Of a stretch of DNA of 64,000 bases, positions 45,169-54,286 are shown piece after piece (position 1 is the first letter of the stretch; each line of letters begins with the position of its first letter). Position numbers and translations under genes: made by a program. The stretch covers positions 248,001 to 312,000 of the forward strand of contig NZ_PNYB01000003.1 in assembly GCF_002879855.1 (NCBI RefSeq), given 5' to 3'. This DNA is from Trinickia soli. Its GTDB lineage: Bacteria > Pseudomonadota > Gammaproteobacteria > Burkholderiales > Burkholderiaceae. Under the pieces are notes generated by a model. That model was not told the DNA's origin and made no database searches. It was given only the letters and a program-made list of their open reading frames with translations.

Positions 45169-46376
45169 GACTTTTGCACGTCCTACCCTCGCTTGATCCT
45201 GCAGCCGGCGGACCGGTCGAGGGCGTACGCCAATGCGCACTCGCGCTGGCGACGCTCGGTCACCACGTCGAAGCCGCCACGGTCGATGCGCCCGATGCGC
45301 CATTTCTCGCCAATGCGCCGCTGCCCGTCGCGGCACTGGGCCCAGGGCGCGGCAAATATGCCTATGCTCCGGGGGTCGTGGCTTGGCTGCGCGAGCATGC
45401 GTCGCGCTTCGATGCCGTCATCGTTCACGGCCTTTGGCAATATCCCGGGTTGGCTACGCATCGCGCCCTGCGCGGACTCGGCGTGCCGTATTACGTCTTC
45501 GTGCACGGCATGCTCGATCCGTGGTTCAAGCGCGCGTACCCGCTCAAACATGCCAAGAAGTGGCTCTACTGGCCGTGGGCCGAATATCGCGTGCTGCGCG
45601 ATGCACGCGCCGTTCTCTTTACGACCGCACAAGAGCGTGCGCTCGCACGTCAGTCGTTCTGGTTGTATCGCGTACGCGAGCGCGTCGTCTCGCATGGTGC
45701 AGCGTCCCCTACCGGCGATGAGAGGCAGCTTCGAGCCGGCTTCTTCTCGGCGTACCCTGCGCTGGCCGAACAGCGGCTCGTGCTTTTTCTTGGCCGCATT
45801 CATCCGAAGAAGGGATGCGACATCTTGCTTCGTGCGTTCGCGCATGTTGCGGCAGCCGAGCCGCGTTTGCACCTGGTGTTCGCGGGCGCCGGCGATGCCG
45901 ATACGATTTCGCGGTTGCGCGCGCTCGCCTCTGAGCTTCGCATCACCGAACGAGTGACCTGGACAGGACTCTTGCAAGGCGATCTCAAGTGGGGTGCATT
46001 CGCGGCCAGCGATGTATTCGCGCTCCCATCGCATCAAGAAAACTTCGGCGTTGCCGTCGCCGAGGCGCTCGCAAGTGGAACCCCCGTTCTCATCTCCGAC
46101 AAGATCAATATCTGGCGCGAGATCGAAGCCGACCGCGCCGGCTTCGTCGCATCGGACACCATCGAAGGCGCGACGGCCAACCTGCGTCAATGGCTCGCGC
46201 TCGATGCGCCGTCGCGCGCACACATGCGTGCGCGGGCGCGTACCACTTTCATCGAGCACTTTACGGTCGACGCTCACGTGCGAAAACTGCTTCAGGTGCT
46301 CGAGCACGATAGCCCCTGCGCACAGCGAACGGAACGCACCTCGGCGCCGCGAATGGCTGCAAAGCCCGACCTCTAG
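45165..46376 (+). CDS. Family 4 glycosyltransferase
   Basis: 403 residues. N-terminal acceptor domain MRLLHVLPSLDPAAGGPVEG and the HGLWQYPGLATHRALRG tract. C-terminal donor site VLFLGRIHPKKGCDILLRAF and SHQENFGVAVAEALASGTPV with the full EX7E motif. The WQYPG pattern resembles colanic-type GT4 enzymes of exopolysaccharide loci. It is translationally coupled to the polymerase gene and probably builds the same repeat unit. Confidence 0.88.
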   Translation: MRLLHVLPSLDPAAGGPVEGVRQCALALATLGHHVEAATVDAPDAPFLANAPLPVAALGPGRGKYAYAPGVVAWLREHASRFDAVIVHGLWQYPGLATHRALRGLGVPYYVFVHGMLDPWFKRAYPLKHAKKWLYWPWAEYRVLRDARAVLFTTAQERALARQSFWLYRVRERVVSHGAASPTGDERQLRAGFFSAYPALAEQRLVLFLGRIHPKKGCDILLRAFAHVAAAEPRLHLVFAGAGDADTISRLRALASELRITERVTWTGLLQGDLKWGAFAASDVFALPSHQENFGVAVAEALASGTPVLISDKINIWREIEADRAGFVASDTIEGATANLRQWLALDAPSRAHMRARARTTFIEHFTVDAHVRKLLQVLEHDSPCAQRTERTSAPRMAAKPDL

Positions 46377-46409
46377 CCAATCAGCGTTTTGCGGGCTCGC
46401 TTCACCTGC

Positions 46410-48134
46410 TCACTCTTTCGCCACGCGTTGGAGCGCCGCGGCAAGCGGCAGCGCAGTGGCGAACGGCGCCGCCGCGTGGCCCACGCCGGCCTCGCAAGGC
46501 GGATTCGACACGGCCAGCGCGTCGGGTGCGCGCAACGACCGAGCGAGGTGATCGGCAAGACGCAGCGCGAGCGCCGCGATCGTGATCGTCGGAAAGTTGG
46601 CCCCGACGGTTGGAAACACCGAGCTGCCGGCAACGAAGAGATTGTCGATGCCGAATACCTTGCAGTCGCGGTCGACGACACCCTCGCGCGGCGAATCGTG
46701 CATGCGCGTCGTGCCCATGTGATGCCACGTGCCTTCGAGCGTCGCCGGCCATGCGCGCCCCTCGAGCGGCGCGTCGAGTTCAATCTGCGCGACGCCGCTC
46801 GCGCGCAGTTCCTCGCCGAGCAAAGCGAACGTGCGATCGAACGTGCGCTGCACGAGTTCGCTCAACCGCCATGCGACCTTGACGCGCGGCATGCCGAGCC
46901 GATCGCGCTGCGCGCTCAACGTCACACGGCTGTCGCGGATCGGCTGCGCCTCGACGATCGCTTGCAGCTTGACGTCGCGAATCAGTGCGCGAGGCTGCAA
47001 CAAGCGCGTCACGCCGAACCCTGCGGTATCGATGGGATGCCTGAGCATCGTTGCGAGATCGCGGCTGAAACGCCAACCCGGTTGATCCTTGCGCAATACC
47101 GCCTGCTTGCAGCGGATCAGCGCCTCGGCGCCTTCGCTGCCCTCACCGTAGAAGAGCGAATAAAACCAGACCCGGGAATTGAGCAGACGCTCGCGACGCA
47201 ACACTTCCGGCGTCAAGGCGAACTGCGACGAGATGGGCGTGCCGTGCGCCGAGACGGCCGCGTTTTGGTAGTGATATTTGATGTCGTAGAGCTTGTTGCG
47301 CGACCACGCTTTCGAGAAGCGCACGCTCGCCGACATGAGGCGCGGATGATCCATGAAGTACCGGCCGACATTATCGTAAGCATTGCCGAGACCGTCCGCC
47401 TGCACGCGATTGGACGCCAAGAGCAGGCGTGCGTTCTCGATGCCGCCGGCGGCCACGATGAAGCGCTTGGCTGTCACGCTGATGCGGCGGCCGGACAAGG
47501 TCGCGACTTGCACCTTCGTGACGTGGGACGCGTCGGCATCGGTATCGATATGCACGACGTTCGCGTGCAAGAACACGCGAATGCGCGGCGAACGCTCGAG
47601 ATCGCGGCGATAGAGCCTGCCGAACCGTGCGGGCGGACTGAACTGCGCGACCGTGTCGCGCACGTGCCCCGTGACGAGCGGAATTCGCTTCACGTCGGCA
47701 CGATTGATCGATCGCTCCCAAAACGCCGGATCGAACTCGTTCGGTCCGAGCTTCAGCAAAGGATGCGTGCGCGCGTAGTAGGGCTCGAGTTCTTCGAGCC
47801 CGAACGGCCAGCCGCTGCCGGGCACCCAATCGCGCGCCTCGAAATCCCACGGGTCCAGTGGCCTGCACCAGCCGCCCCAGCAATTGCTGCTGCCGCCGAG
47901 GTAGCGGCTGCGGCTACCGTCCGCGAACGTGTACGGCAAACCGACGTTCTCGCCACGATAAAGATCGCGCGTATCGTCGTCGGGCCGGTAGCCGCCGCTT
48001 TCGAGCAGGCACGTGTCGATTCCGCAGCGGTCAAGTTCGAGCGCAAGCGTGATGCCGGCGACGCCTGCGCCAACAATACATATGGTCGTTTCGATCTCTC
48101 GCCCTTCGTCGATTCCTCGCGTGTCGATGAACAT
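46410..48134 (-). CDS. GMC-family FAD oxidoreductase
   Basis: 574 residues. N-terminal FAD-binding Rossmann motif CIVGAGVAGITLALELDRCG with the ribose-binding LLESGG, then YLGGSSNCWGG and FIVAAGGIENARLLLASNRV. The C-terminal GMC_oxred_C domain has WHHMGTTRMHDSP (active-site His) and NLFVAGSSVFPTVGANFPTI. Such enzymes oxidise alcohols or sugars. No signal peptide is seen. Its place between glycosyltransferase and acetyltransferase genes suggests modification of a polymer precursor, which is unusual for these loci. Convergent with the preceding glycosyltransferase. Confidence 0.85.
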   Translation of the reverse strand: MFIDTRGIDEGREIETTICIVGAGVAGITLALELDRCGIDTCLLESGGYRPDDDTRDLYRGENVGLPYTFADGSRSRYLGGSSNCWGGWCRPLDPWDFEARDWVPGSGWPFGLEELEPYYARTHPLLKLGPNEFDPAFWERSINRADVKRIPLVTGHVRDTVAQFSPPARFGRLYRRDLERSPRIRVFLHANVVHIDTDADASHVTKVQVATLSGRRISVTAKRFIVAAGGIENARLLLASNRVQADGLGNAYDNVGRYFMDHPRLMSASVRFSKAWSRNKLYDIKYHYQNAAVSAHGTPISSQFALTPEVLRRERLLNSRVWFYSLFYGEGSEGAEALIRCKQAVLRKDQPGWRFSRDLATMLRHPIDTAGFGVTRLLQPRALIRDVKLQAIVEAQPIRDSRVTLSAQRDRLGMPRVKVAWRLSELVQRTFDRTFALLGEELRASGVAQIELDAPLEGRAWPATLEGTWHHMGTTRMHDSPREGVVDRDCKVFGIDNLFVAGSSVFPTVGANFPTITIAALALRLADHLARSLRAPDALAVSNPPCEAGVGHAAAPFATALPLAAALQRVAKE

Positions 48135-48230
48135 CGCTTTCCCCCTTTTTCTCTTATGTTCATGGCGATGTGGCGCATTTGTCCGCCAACATCCCGGCGC
48201 GGACCGCCACCGAAGTGCAGGAAGCAGTCC

Positions 48231-48797
48231 TCAAGAAGGAAATCGAGGGCGAATGAAGCGGCACGGATTGCCACCGTAGACGCCGCCCGGTGCCAGCGAT
48301 CGATGCACCACCGAGAGCGGCGTAACCAGGGCGGAGCGCCCGATGCGCACGCCCATTTGCACGACGCACTTCGAGGTGATCCAAACACCGTCTTCGATGA
48401 TGATCGGCTCGACGCGCAAATCCATCGTCGTGCTCGCGTCGTGCGAGCCCGTCGTCAGAAATGTCCCTTGTGACAGACAGACATGCGAACCGATGCGGAT
48501 CGGCGCTTGGTTGTAAAGCCAGAGGTCGACGCCGAACCAGCAGTGATCGCCCACTTCGAGATTCCATGGTGCTTTGACGCGCAGCGGATGGGGAAACCGG
48601 CACCCCTTGCCGATCTTTGCCCCGAATAGACGGAGCGCAGCAACGCGCAGCGCTGAACTGGGGTTCAGTTTGTTATTGATGACGCAGGCTTCTATCAGGA
48701 ACCAAAGCACTTGCACGGGCAGGCCGCGCTTGGCGACGTAGTTGCCCTTTCCGGCTTGGCTCAGATCGATGACGAGGGGTTCGACCGGGCGGTCCAT
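48231..48797 (-). CDS. WcaF-like putative colanic-type acetyltransferase (left-handed beta-helix)
   Basis: 188 residues from ATG 48797 (MDRPVEPLVIDLSQAGKGN). Hexapeptide-repeat protein: FGAKIGKGCRFPHPLRVKAP, GDHCWFGVDLWLYNQAPIRI, GSHVCLSQGTFLTTGSHDAS, DGVWITSKCVVQMGVRIGRS. The SHD-type histidine in TGSHD is the usual catalytic His. WcaF acetylates a fucose residue in colanic acid, and GDP-fucose genes are in this locus, so a like role fits. The open frame upstream of 48797 is not supported. Confidence 0.87.
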   Translation of the reverse strand: MDRPVEPLVIDLSQAGKGNYVAKRGLPVQVLWFLIEACVINNKLNPSSALRVAALRLFGAKIGKGCRFPHPLRVKAPWNLEVGDHCWFGVDLWLYNQAPIRIGSHVCLSQGTFLTTGSHDASTTMDLRVEPIIIEDGVWITSKCVVQMGVRIGRSALVTPLSVVHRSLAPGGVYGGNPCRFIRPRFPS

Positions 48798-48972
48798 TTC
48801 GGTGTTTGGAACGATGTTTCTCGCGGCTATGTGGACGATTATGGTTCGAATCACGCGTTCTCGCGTGCGCCGATCGACGTGTATGGCGGAGCGAGGCGGT
48901 ATTTTGGCGGGGCGCGGGGCCACGCGCGCGCGAGCATGAAAAGCGAGGTTGATGTCCGCCAAGGAGGCCGAT

Positions 48973-49503
48973 GTGGAGACTGCTTCTCCGGTGATGCGTC
49001 CGATGCTGCTCGGTGCGCTGCTCGGCCTCGCATGCATGGCCAACGCGCAAGCGCAACGACACCTGAACGGACCGGCAGGCGACGACGCGGCGGCGCAGCG
49101 AATGGCGCCCGCGGCAGGTGATCGAGCGGGGCGCGGCGCGGTTGATCACCTGCAAGGATTGCACGGCGATCCCGACGCGCTGTTGGGAGCGCCGCCCGCA
49201 TTCGATGATCCGTATCGTTCCGCCTACGATGCCGCGAACCAGGCAGAGGATGTGCTGACGAACACGCAGCGAGTGCCGCGCGGCGCTCTGGCGGGTGGGC
49301 GATATGCGCAGCAACCGGCCGCGCAAGGACCAGGGAGAGCCGCGCCGCTCCCGGGTATCGCGGGTAAAGACGACGCGCGCGAAGCAAAGGTCAACCAAGC
49401 CGATCCCGGCGCGCAAACCCCCACGGGGGCCGCATTATCCGTGTATCACGGGCCGGGGGATGTCGGAAAGGCGGTGGGGCAGGTTTATAAGATGCCGTGG
49501 TGA
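48973..49503 (+). CDS. Exported protein of unknown function inside the exopolysaccharide locus
   Basis: 176 residues from GTG 48973, chosen because AAGGAGG lies five bases upstream; ATG 48952 lacks a ribosome site. Signal peptide (RPMLLGALLGLACMANAQA). The mature part is Gly/Ala/Gln/Asp-rich and looks largely unfolded (LNGPAGDDAAAQRMAPAAGD, FDDPYRSAYDAANQAEDVLT, LSVYHGPGDVGKAVGQVYKM). No domain is recognised. It is the only plus-strand gene amid minus-strand exopolysaccharide genes. It may be a matrix-associated protein, but that is a guess. Confidence 0.7.
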   Translation: METASPVMRPMLLGALLGLACMANAQAQRHLNGPAGDDAAAQRMAPAAGDRAGRGAVDHLQGLHGDPDALLGAPPAFDDPYRSAYDAANQAEDVLTNTQRVPRGALAGGRYAQQPAAQGPGRAAPLPGIAGKDDAREAKVNQADPGAQTPTGAALSVYHGPGDVGKAVGQVYKMPW

Positions 49504-49524
49504 ATGCGGCTCCCGCGCCACCCT

Positions 49525-50928
49525 TTATCCAGGCTCGCGGAATATGTGCGCGGATGCTTCGTGCATAGGTCCGGTTTCATCGATGGCCGCGCGGCTCAAC
49601 CCGTGCGCCGGCGTCGATGCCTCCGGCGTCCATGCCAGCCGCTCGCCCTCGTCGCACTGCACGGCCCCGGCCCCCTGCGGCTCGTTTGCGACGCCGTCCG
49701 CGCCCAACCTGTTGCAGCATGCATACAGCCGTTGCTCCAAGCGCTCCATCACCACGCGCGGCGACAATGAGCGCTCTGCATAGTCCCTCGCTGCAGCACC
49801 GAGCCGCGCACGAGCGCTCGCGTCGTCGGCCAGCGCTTCGATCGCCGAAGCGAGCGCCGCTCCATCTTCCGGCGGAACAATCAAACCTCGCCCTGCCAGC
49901 ACGCCATGAAGCTCGGTCCCCTCGCGCGCCATCGCGACGATCGCGCGTCCGCTCGCCATCATGCCGGTCAGCTTCGAAGGCATCACCAGGTCGGCCGCAC
50001 CGGCTCGCTGCGGCAGCACATGCACGTCGGCGATATTGAGCAATTCGTTGAGCCGGTCCGCAGGCTGCAGTCCGATCAGCGTGCAGTTGGGCAGGCCCGC
50101 GCATTGGCGCGCCAAGTCTTCACGCATCGGCCCGTCGCCGCACAACAAGAATCGGATGTCGGTGCGCCGGGCCAGCAAAGACGCCGCCACCACCAGATGC
50201 TCGAGCCCCTGCTTCGCGCCCATGTTGCCCGCGTACAGCACCACCTTGTCGCCTTCGCCGATCGACAATGCCTGCCGATAAACGCTCGGCCGATCGATCA
50301 GACGAATCGCATCGACATCGACCCAATTGGGCAAGCACATCGCACGCGAGGGCTCGACGCCAAGCGTCGACAATTTTTCGACCATCCGCTCGGAGATCGA
50401 AGAAACGACATGGAAGCGGCGCATCACAGCGCGTTCAAAAGCGTGCGCGGCACGCGCCGCCCGCGACCGACCGAGCAGTCCGAGTTCGAAAGCGGCATCG
50501 ACTTCGAAATCCTGCACGTGCAGCCACGTCTTCGCGCCCGTCGCCCGCGCAAGCGCCAACGCGGTCGGCGCGCATAACAGCGTCGGCGCAATCGTCATCA
50601 CGACGTCCGGCCGCCAACGCCACTGCGCAAGCATCGGCAAGACCGATGCCAATGCGAACGATGCCAGGTGCGCAACACGCGTCGCCCCGCCCGGATGGGA
50701 CGGCACCCACAGCGGCGCGCGCCGCACCTGCACGCCCGCGCGAATCTCCCGGCTGTAACGCCAAGCCGACCACCCCGCCGTCACGCGCCAAGCCGGGTAG
50801 TAAGGCGGCGCGCACACGACGCGTATCTCATGCCCTCGAAGCGCCAGCGCCTCGGCCATTTCAGCCGTGTATTTGCCCGTGCCCGTCAATTCGGGCGCGT
50901 AATTGAGGCCATAGAGGAGCAGTTTCAT
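49525..50928 (-). CDS. WcaI-like glycosyltransferase (GT4)
   Basis: 467 residues from ATG 50928 (MKLLLYGLNYAPELTGTGKY); the frame continues upstream into the neighbouring gene. The start YGLNYAPELTGTGKYTAEMA and APPYYPAWRV are close to WcaI of colanic acid synthesis. Donor site: VVLYAGNMGAKQGLEHLVVA and LPQRAGAADLVMPSKLTGMM. A 45-residue low-complexity tail is unusual. It overlaps the upstream glycosyltransferase by four bases and ends the main operon. Confidence 0.88.
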   Translation of the reverse strand: MKLLLYGLNYAPELTGTGKYTAEMAEALALRGHEIRVVCAPPYYPAWRVTAGWSAWRYSREIRAGVQVRRAPLWVPSHPGGATRVAHLASFALASVLPMLAQWRWRPDVVMTIAPTLLCAPTALALARATGAKTWLHVQDFEVDAAFELGLLGRSRAARAAHAFERAVMRRFHVVSSISERMVEKLSTLGVEPSRAMCLPNWVDVDAIRLIDRPSVYRQALSIGEGDKVVLYAGNMGAKQGLEHLVVAASLLARRTDIRFLLCGDGPMREDLARQCAGLPNCTLIGLQPADRLNELLNIADVHVLPQRAGAADLVMPSKLTGMMASGRAIVAMAREGTELHGVLAGRGLIVPPEDGAALASAIEALADDASARARLGAAARDYAERSLSPRVVMERLEQRLYACCNRLGADGVANEPQGAGAVQCDEGERLAWTPEASTPAHGLSRAAIDETGPMHEASAHIFREPG

Positions 50929-52112
50929 TGCGGGGTGCCTCCCATCCGAGCGGCGGCCCGGCCATCGGCCGGCCCGCACAACATCGCCGCGCAGCCACGC
51001 TCGATGTTCGCTGCCGCCGCGCGCGGATCGAAATGCGCGATGCACTCGATGCACGCGCGAGCCGTCTGCTCGCTGTCGTGAAAGCGCCACGCGGCATCGA
51101 GCAGCGTCAGCGCTAACGCCTGCACATCGCCGGCCGGAAACGAGCACCCCGTCACGCCCTCGACGATCAGTTCGGGCAGACAGCCGCAGCGATCGCTGAC
51201 GACGGCCGGGCACCCGTGGCTCAGCGCTTCATTGACCACGAGCCCCCAGGGTTCGCTATGGCTCGGCAACACCAGGCAAGTCGCACCGAAGTACTCGCGC
51301 GAGAGCGGCTCGTCCTGCAAGCTGCCGACAAATTGCACCGCGTCGCCGAGCGCAAGCGATTGCACGCGTACGTGCAACGCATCGTTCAACGCGCCGGTGC
51401 CAACGATGCGCAAGGTGGCGGCGGGCTGCTTCTCGTGAACGAGCTCGAACGCATCGAGCAGCGTCTCGATCCCCTTCTCCTCGGAAAGCCGGCCGACGTA
51501 CAGAAACGCGAGCGCGCCATCGCGGCGCGCCGTCACACGCTCGGCGAGCGCGCGCTCCGGCAAGAACGAGCGCGGCAGCGCCGCGGCTTGGCACGGCACG
51601 AAAATGCGCTCGCGCTTGGCGCCGAGCGACATCAGGTACTCGCGGCTGCGTTCGCCGAAACCGAAATAGCCGTCGCAGAGCGAGAAGAAGATGCGCTTTG
51701 GAATCGACGTCAAGAGCCGACGGGGCCGATCGAATGCGGTCGAGTCGCAAAACACGGCGCGCCGCTTGCGCGTCACGATGCATGCGGCGAGCATCGCCCA
51801 ATACTCGGGCCGATGGTAGCCCGGTAGCACGACGAGCTGCGATTTCGCTCTCAGCACCTCGGTCGTGAGCCGCACCATCATCCGCCACGTCGGCACCTCG
51901 TCGTAGCAGCCGTCGAACAGTTTTCGCATCGGATAGCGATGAAACGAATAGTCGACGTCGGAAAAGCCGAGGCGATCGGTCTCCGTGTCGGCGATCTGCA
52001 CCATGGCGTAGCGAATCGTGCCTACGGCCGACAAGGTGTGGAGCGCGGAAAACACAGCCCCCTTGTGGCGCGACCAGACAACGTTGTGAAAGATCGTTAC
52101 TGTGGCGGTCAT
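50925..52112 (-). CDS. Family 4 glycosyltransferase
   Basis: 395 residues. GT-B fold with N-terminal IFHNVVWSRHKGAVFSALHT and C-terminal FLYVGRLSEEKGIETLLDAF and SHSEPWGLVVNEALSHGCPA (EX7E motif intact). Placed after fcl, 20 bp downstream, and coupled to the WcaI-like gene by ATGA. It is a candidate fucosyltransferase because of its position, but sequence alone does not show the donor sugar. Confidence 0.87.
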   Translation of the reverse strand: MTATVTIFHNVVWSRHKGAVFSALHTLSAVGTIRYAMVQIADTETDRLGFSDVDYSFHRYPMRKLFDGCYDEVPTWRMMVRLTTEVLRAKSQLVVLPGYHRPEYWAMLAACIVTRKRRAVFCDSTAFDRPRRLLTSIPKRIFFSLCDGYFGFGERSREYLMSLGAKRERIFVPCQAAALPRSFLPERALAERVTARRDGALAFLYVGRLSEEKGIETLLDAFELVHEKQPAATLRIVGTGALNDALHVRVQSLALGDAVQFVGSLQDEPLSREYFGATCLVLPSHSEPWGLVVNEALSHGCPAVVSDRCGCLPELIVEGVTGCSFPAGDVQALALTLLDAAWRFHDSEQTARACIECIAHFDPRAAAANIERGCAAMLCGPADGRAAARMGGTPQ

Positions 52113-52132
52113 GCTCTCTTATCCGTTATCGG

Positions 52133-53086
52133 TTATCCGTTGGAAGCCGCGTCGTGCTCGCGCTGCTGCGCGGCATAGCGTGCGTAAGTGTCGCGAATGC
52201 CGTCGGTGAGTCCGATCGTCGCCCGCCACCCCATGTCGGCCAGCTTGGAGATGTCGAGCAGCTTGCGCGGCGTACCGTCGGGCTTGGACCGGTCGAACAC
52301 GAGCTCGCCCTCGAAGCCGACGACGCCCGCGATGCATTGCGCGAGTTCGCGTATCGTCAAATCCTCTCCGGTACCGACGTTGAACACGCCGTCGCGCACC
52401 TCGTGCTCCAGTACGAATCGCGTCGCCGCGGCCAAATCGTCGACATGCAGGAACTCGCGCCGCGGTTCTCCCGTCCCCCACACCGTCAGCGTCGCCTCCT
52501 GCGCGAGCTTCGCTTCGTGCGCCTTGCGTATCAGCGCCGGCAGCACGTGGCTGCCGGCAAGATCGTAGTTATCGTTGGGCCCATATAGATTGGTCGGCAT
52601 CAGCGCCACATAGTGCGTGCCGTATTGGCGGTTGTAGGCCTCGCACAGCTTCACGCCCGCAATCTTCGCAATGGCGTAGGGCTCGTTCGTCGGCTCCAAC
52701 GGCGCGCTCAGCAAATACGATTCGCGGATGGGCTGGGCGCACAGCTTCGGATAAATGCAAGAAGAGCCGAAGAAGACGAGACGTTGCACGCCGGCCCGAT
52801 AAGCCGAGTCGATCACGTTGGTCTCGATCGCGAGGTTCTCGAAGAGAAACGTCGCGGGCTTCGTCGAATTGGCGAGAATGCCGCCGACGCGCGCGGCGGC
52901 CAGCAGCACGACGTCGATGTGCTCGTCGGCAAAAAACGCGCGCACGGCGCGCTGATCGAGCAGGTCGAGCGCATCGTGCGTGCGGGTGACGAGATTGCGA
53001 TAACCCTGCGCCGCGAGCTCGCGCACGAGTGCGGAGCCCACCATGCCGCGGTGGCCAGCAATGAAAATACGTGCGTGCGGATCCAT
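52133..53086 (-). CDS. fcl: GDP-L-fucose synthase
   Basis: 317 residues. Extended SDR with NADP-binding [17 protein letters not shown], the FFGSSCIYP tract (active-site Ser/Cys), [11 protein letters not shown] (catalytic Tyr and Lys) and [14 protein letters not shown]. It epimerises and reduces GDP-4-keto-6-deoxymannose to GDP-L-fucose in the cytosol. It follows gmd by 10 bp, so the two steps are made together. Confidence 0.95.
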   Translation of the reverse strand: MDPHARIFIAGHRGMVGSALVRELAAQGYRNLVTRTHDALDLLDQRAVRAFFADEHIDVVLLAAARVGGILANSTKPATFLFENLAIETNVIDSAYRAGVQRLVFFGSSCIYPKLCAQPIRESYLLSAPLEPTNEPYAIAKIAGVKLCEAYNRQYGTHYVALMPTNLYGPNDNYDLAGSHVLPALIRKAHEAKLAQEATLTVWGTGEPRREFLHVDDLAAATRFVLEHEVRDGVFNVGTGEDLTIRELAQCIAGVVGFEGELVFDRSKPDGTPRKLLDISKLADMGWRATIGLTDGIRDTYARYAAQQREHDAASNG

Positions 53087-53096
53087 CGTCTCGTAC

Positions 53097-54224
53097 TCAT
53101 TCGTGATGCTCTAGCGCTTTGAAGCCGGCCATCGTCACGAGCGCATCGCGTCGCGCGATCTGATAATCGGCCAGCGCCATCTCGCGCACGAGCGCGGCGA
53201 ACGAAGTGCGGGGCGTCCAGCCGAGCTTCTCACGCGCCTTCGAGCAATCGCCGAGCAACGACTCGACTTCCGTCGGACGGAAATAGCGCGGATCGACGCG
53301 CACGATGGCATCGCCCCTCGACACGCGCGTCTCACGGCTTTCCACGTGCTCGACGATGCCCACCTCGTCCACCCCGCTCCCCTCGAAGCGCACGGTGATG
53401 CCCAGCTCTTGCGCCGCGCGCTGAACGAACTCTCGCACGCTGTACTGCTCGCCCGTCGCGATGACGTAATCCTCCGGCGCGTCTTGCTGCAGCATCAACC
53501 ATTGCATCTCGACATAGTCGCGCGCATGCCCCCAGTCGCGCAGCGCCGACAAGTTGCCCAGATAGAGCTCGCGCTGCAACCCCACCGCAATGCGCGCGAG
53601 CCCGCGCGTGATCTTGCGCGTCACGAAGGTCTCGCCGCGCACCGGAGATTCGTGATTGAACAGAATGCCGTTGCAGGCATAGATGCCGTACGCCTCACGA
53701 TAGTTGACGGTTGTCCAATAGGCGAACAACTTCGCCACCGCATACGGGCTGCGCGGATAAAACGGTGTGGTTTCGCGCTGCGGCGTTTCCTGCACGAGGC
53801 CGAACAACTCGGAGGTCGACGCCTGATAAAAGCGCGTACGCTCGATCCGGCCCAGCATATGAATCGCCTCCAGGATGCGCAGCGCGCCCAGCCCGTCCGC
53901 ATTGGCCGTGTACTCAGGCTCCTCGAACGATACGGCCACGTGGCTCTGCGCCGCGAGGTTGTAGATCTCGTCGGGTTCGACGTGTTGAATGATGCGCACC
54001 AGGCTCGTCGAATCCGTGAGGTCGCCGTGGTGCAAATGCAATTGGCTATCGGCATCCTCGACTTCGTGCGGATCGCGATAGAGGTGATCGATGCGATCCG
54101 TATTGAAGAGTGACGTACGGCGCTTCACACCATGCACTTCATAGCCCTTGCCGAGCAGCAACTCGGCGAGGTAAGCCCCGTCTTGTCCCGTCACACCCGT
54201 GATCAATGCGACCTTGCGCTTCAT
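53097..54224 (-). CDS. gmd: GDP-mannose 4,6-dehydratase
   Basis: 375 residues from ATG 54224 ([20 protein letters not shown]); the ATG eight codons upstream lacks a ribosome site. Marks: [45 protein letters not shown] (Thr/Glu of the active site), [15 protein letters not shown] (Tyr-x3-Lys) and [17 protein letters not shown]. It turns GDP-mannose into GDP-4-keto-6-deoxy-D-mannose for Fcl. Confidence 0.97.
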   Translation of the reverse strand: MKRKVALITGVTGQDGAYLAELLLGKGYEVHGVKRRTSLFNTDRIDHLYRDPHEVEDADSQLHLHHGDLTDSTSLVRIIQHVEPDEIYNLAAQSHVAVSFEEPEYTANADGLGALRILEAIHMLGRIERTRFYQASTSELFGLVQETPQRETTPFYPRSPYAVAKLFAYWTTVNYREAYGIYACNGILFNHESPVRGETFVTRKITRGLARIAVGLQRELYLGNLSALRDWGHARDYVEMQWLMLQQDAPEDYVIATGEQYSVREFVQRAAQELGITVRFEGSGVDEVGIVEHVESRETRVSRGDAIVRVDPRYFRPTEVESLLGDCSKAREKLGWTPRTSFAALVREMALADYQIARRDALVTMAGFKALEHHE

Positions 54225-54286
54225 CGTCCTATCCTCTTCTTGGTTCAACGGTGGAGTGGCTGGCCGCTTAGGCCGTGTGGGTCATG

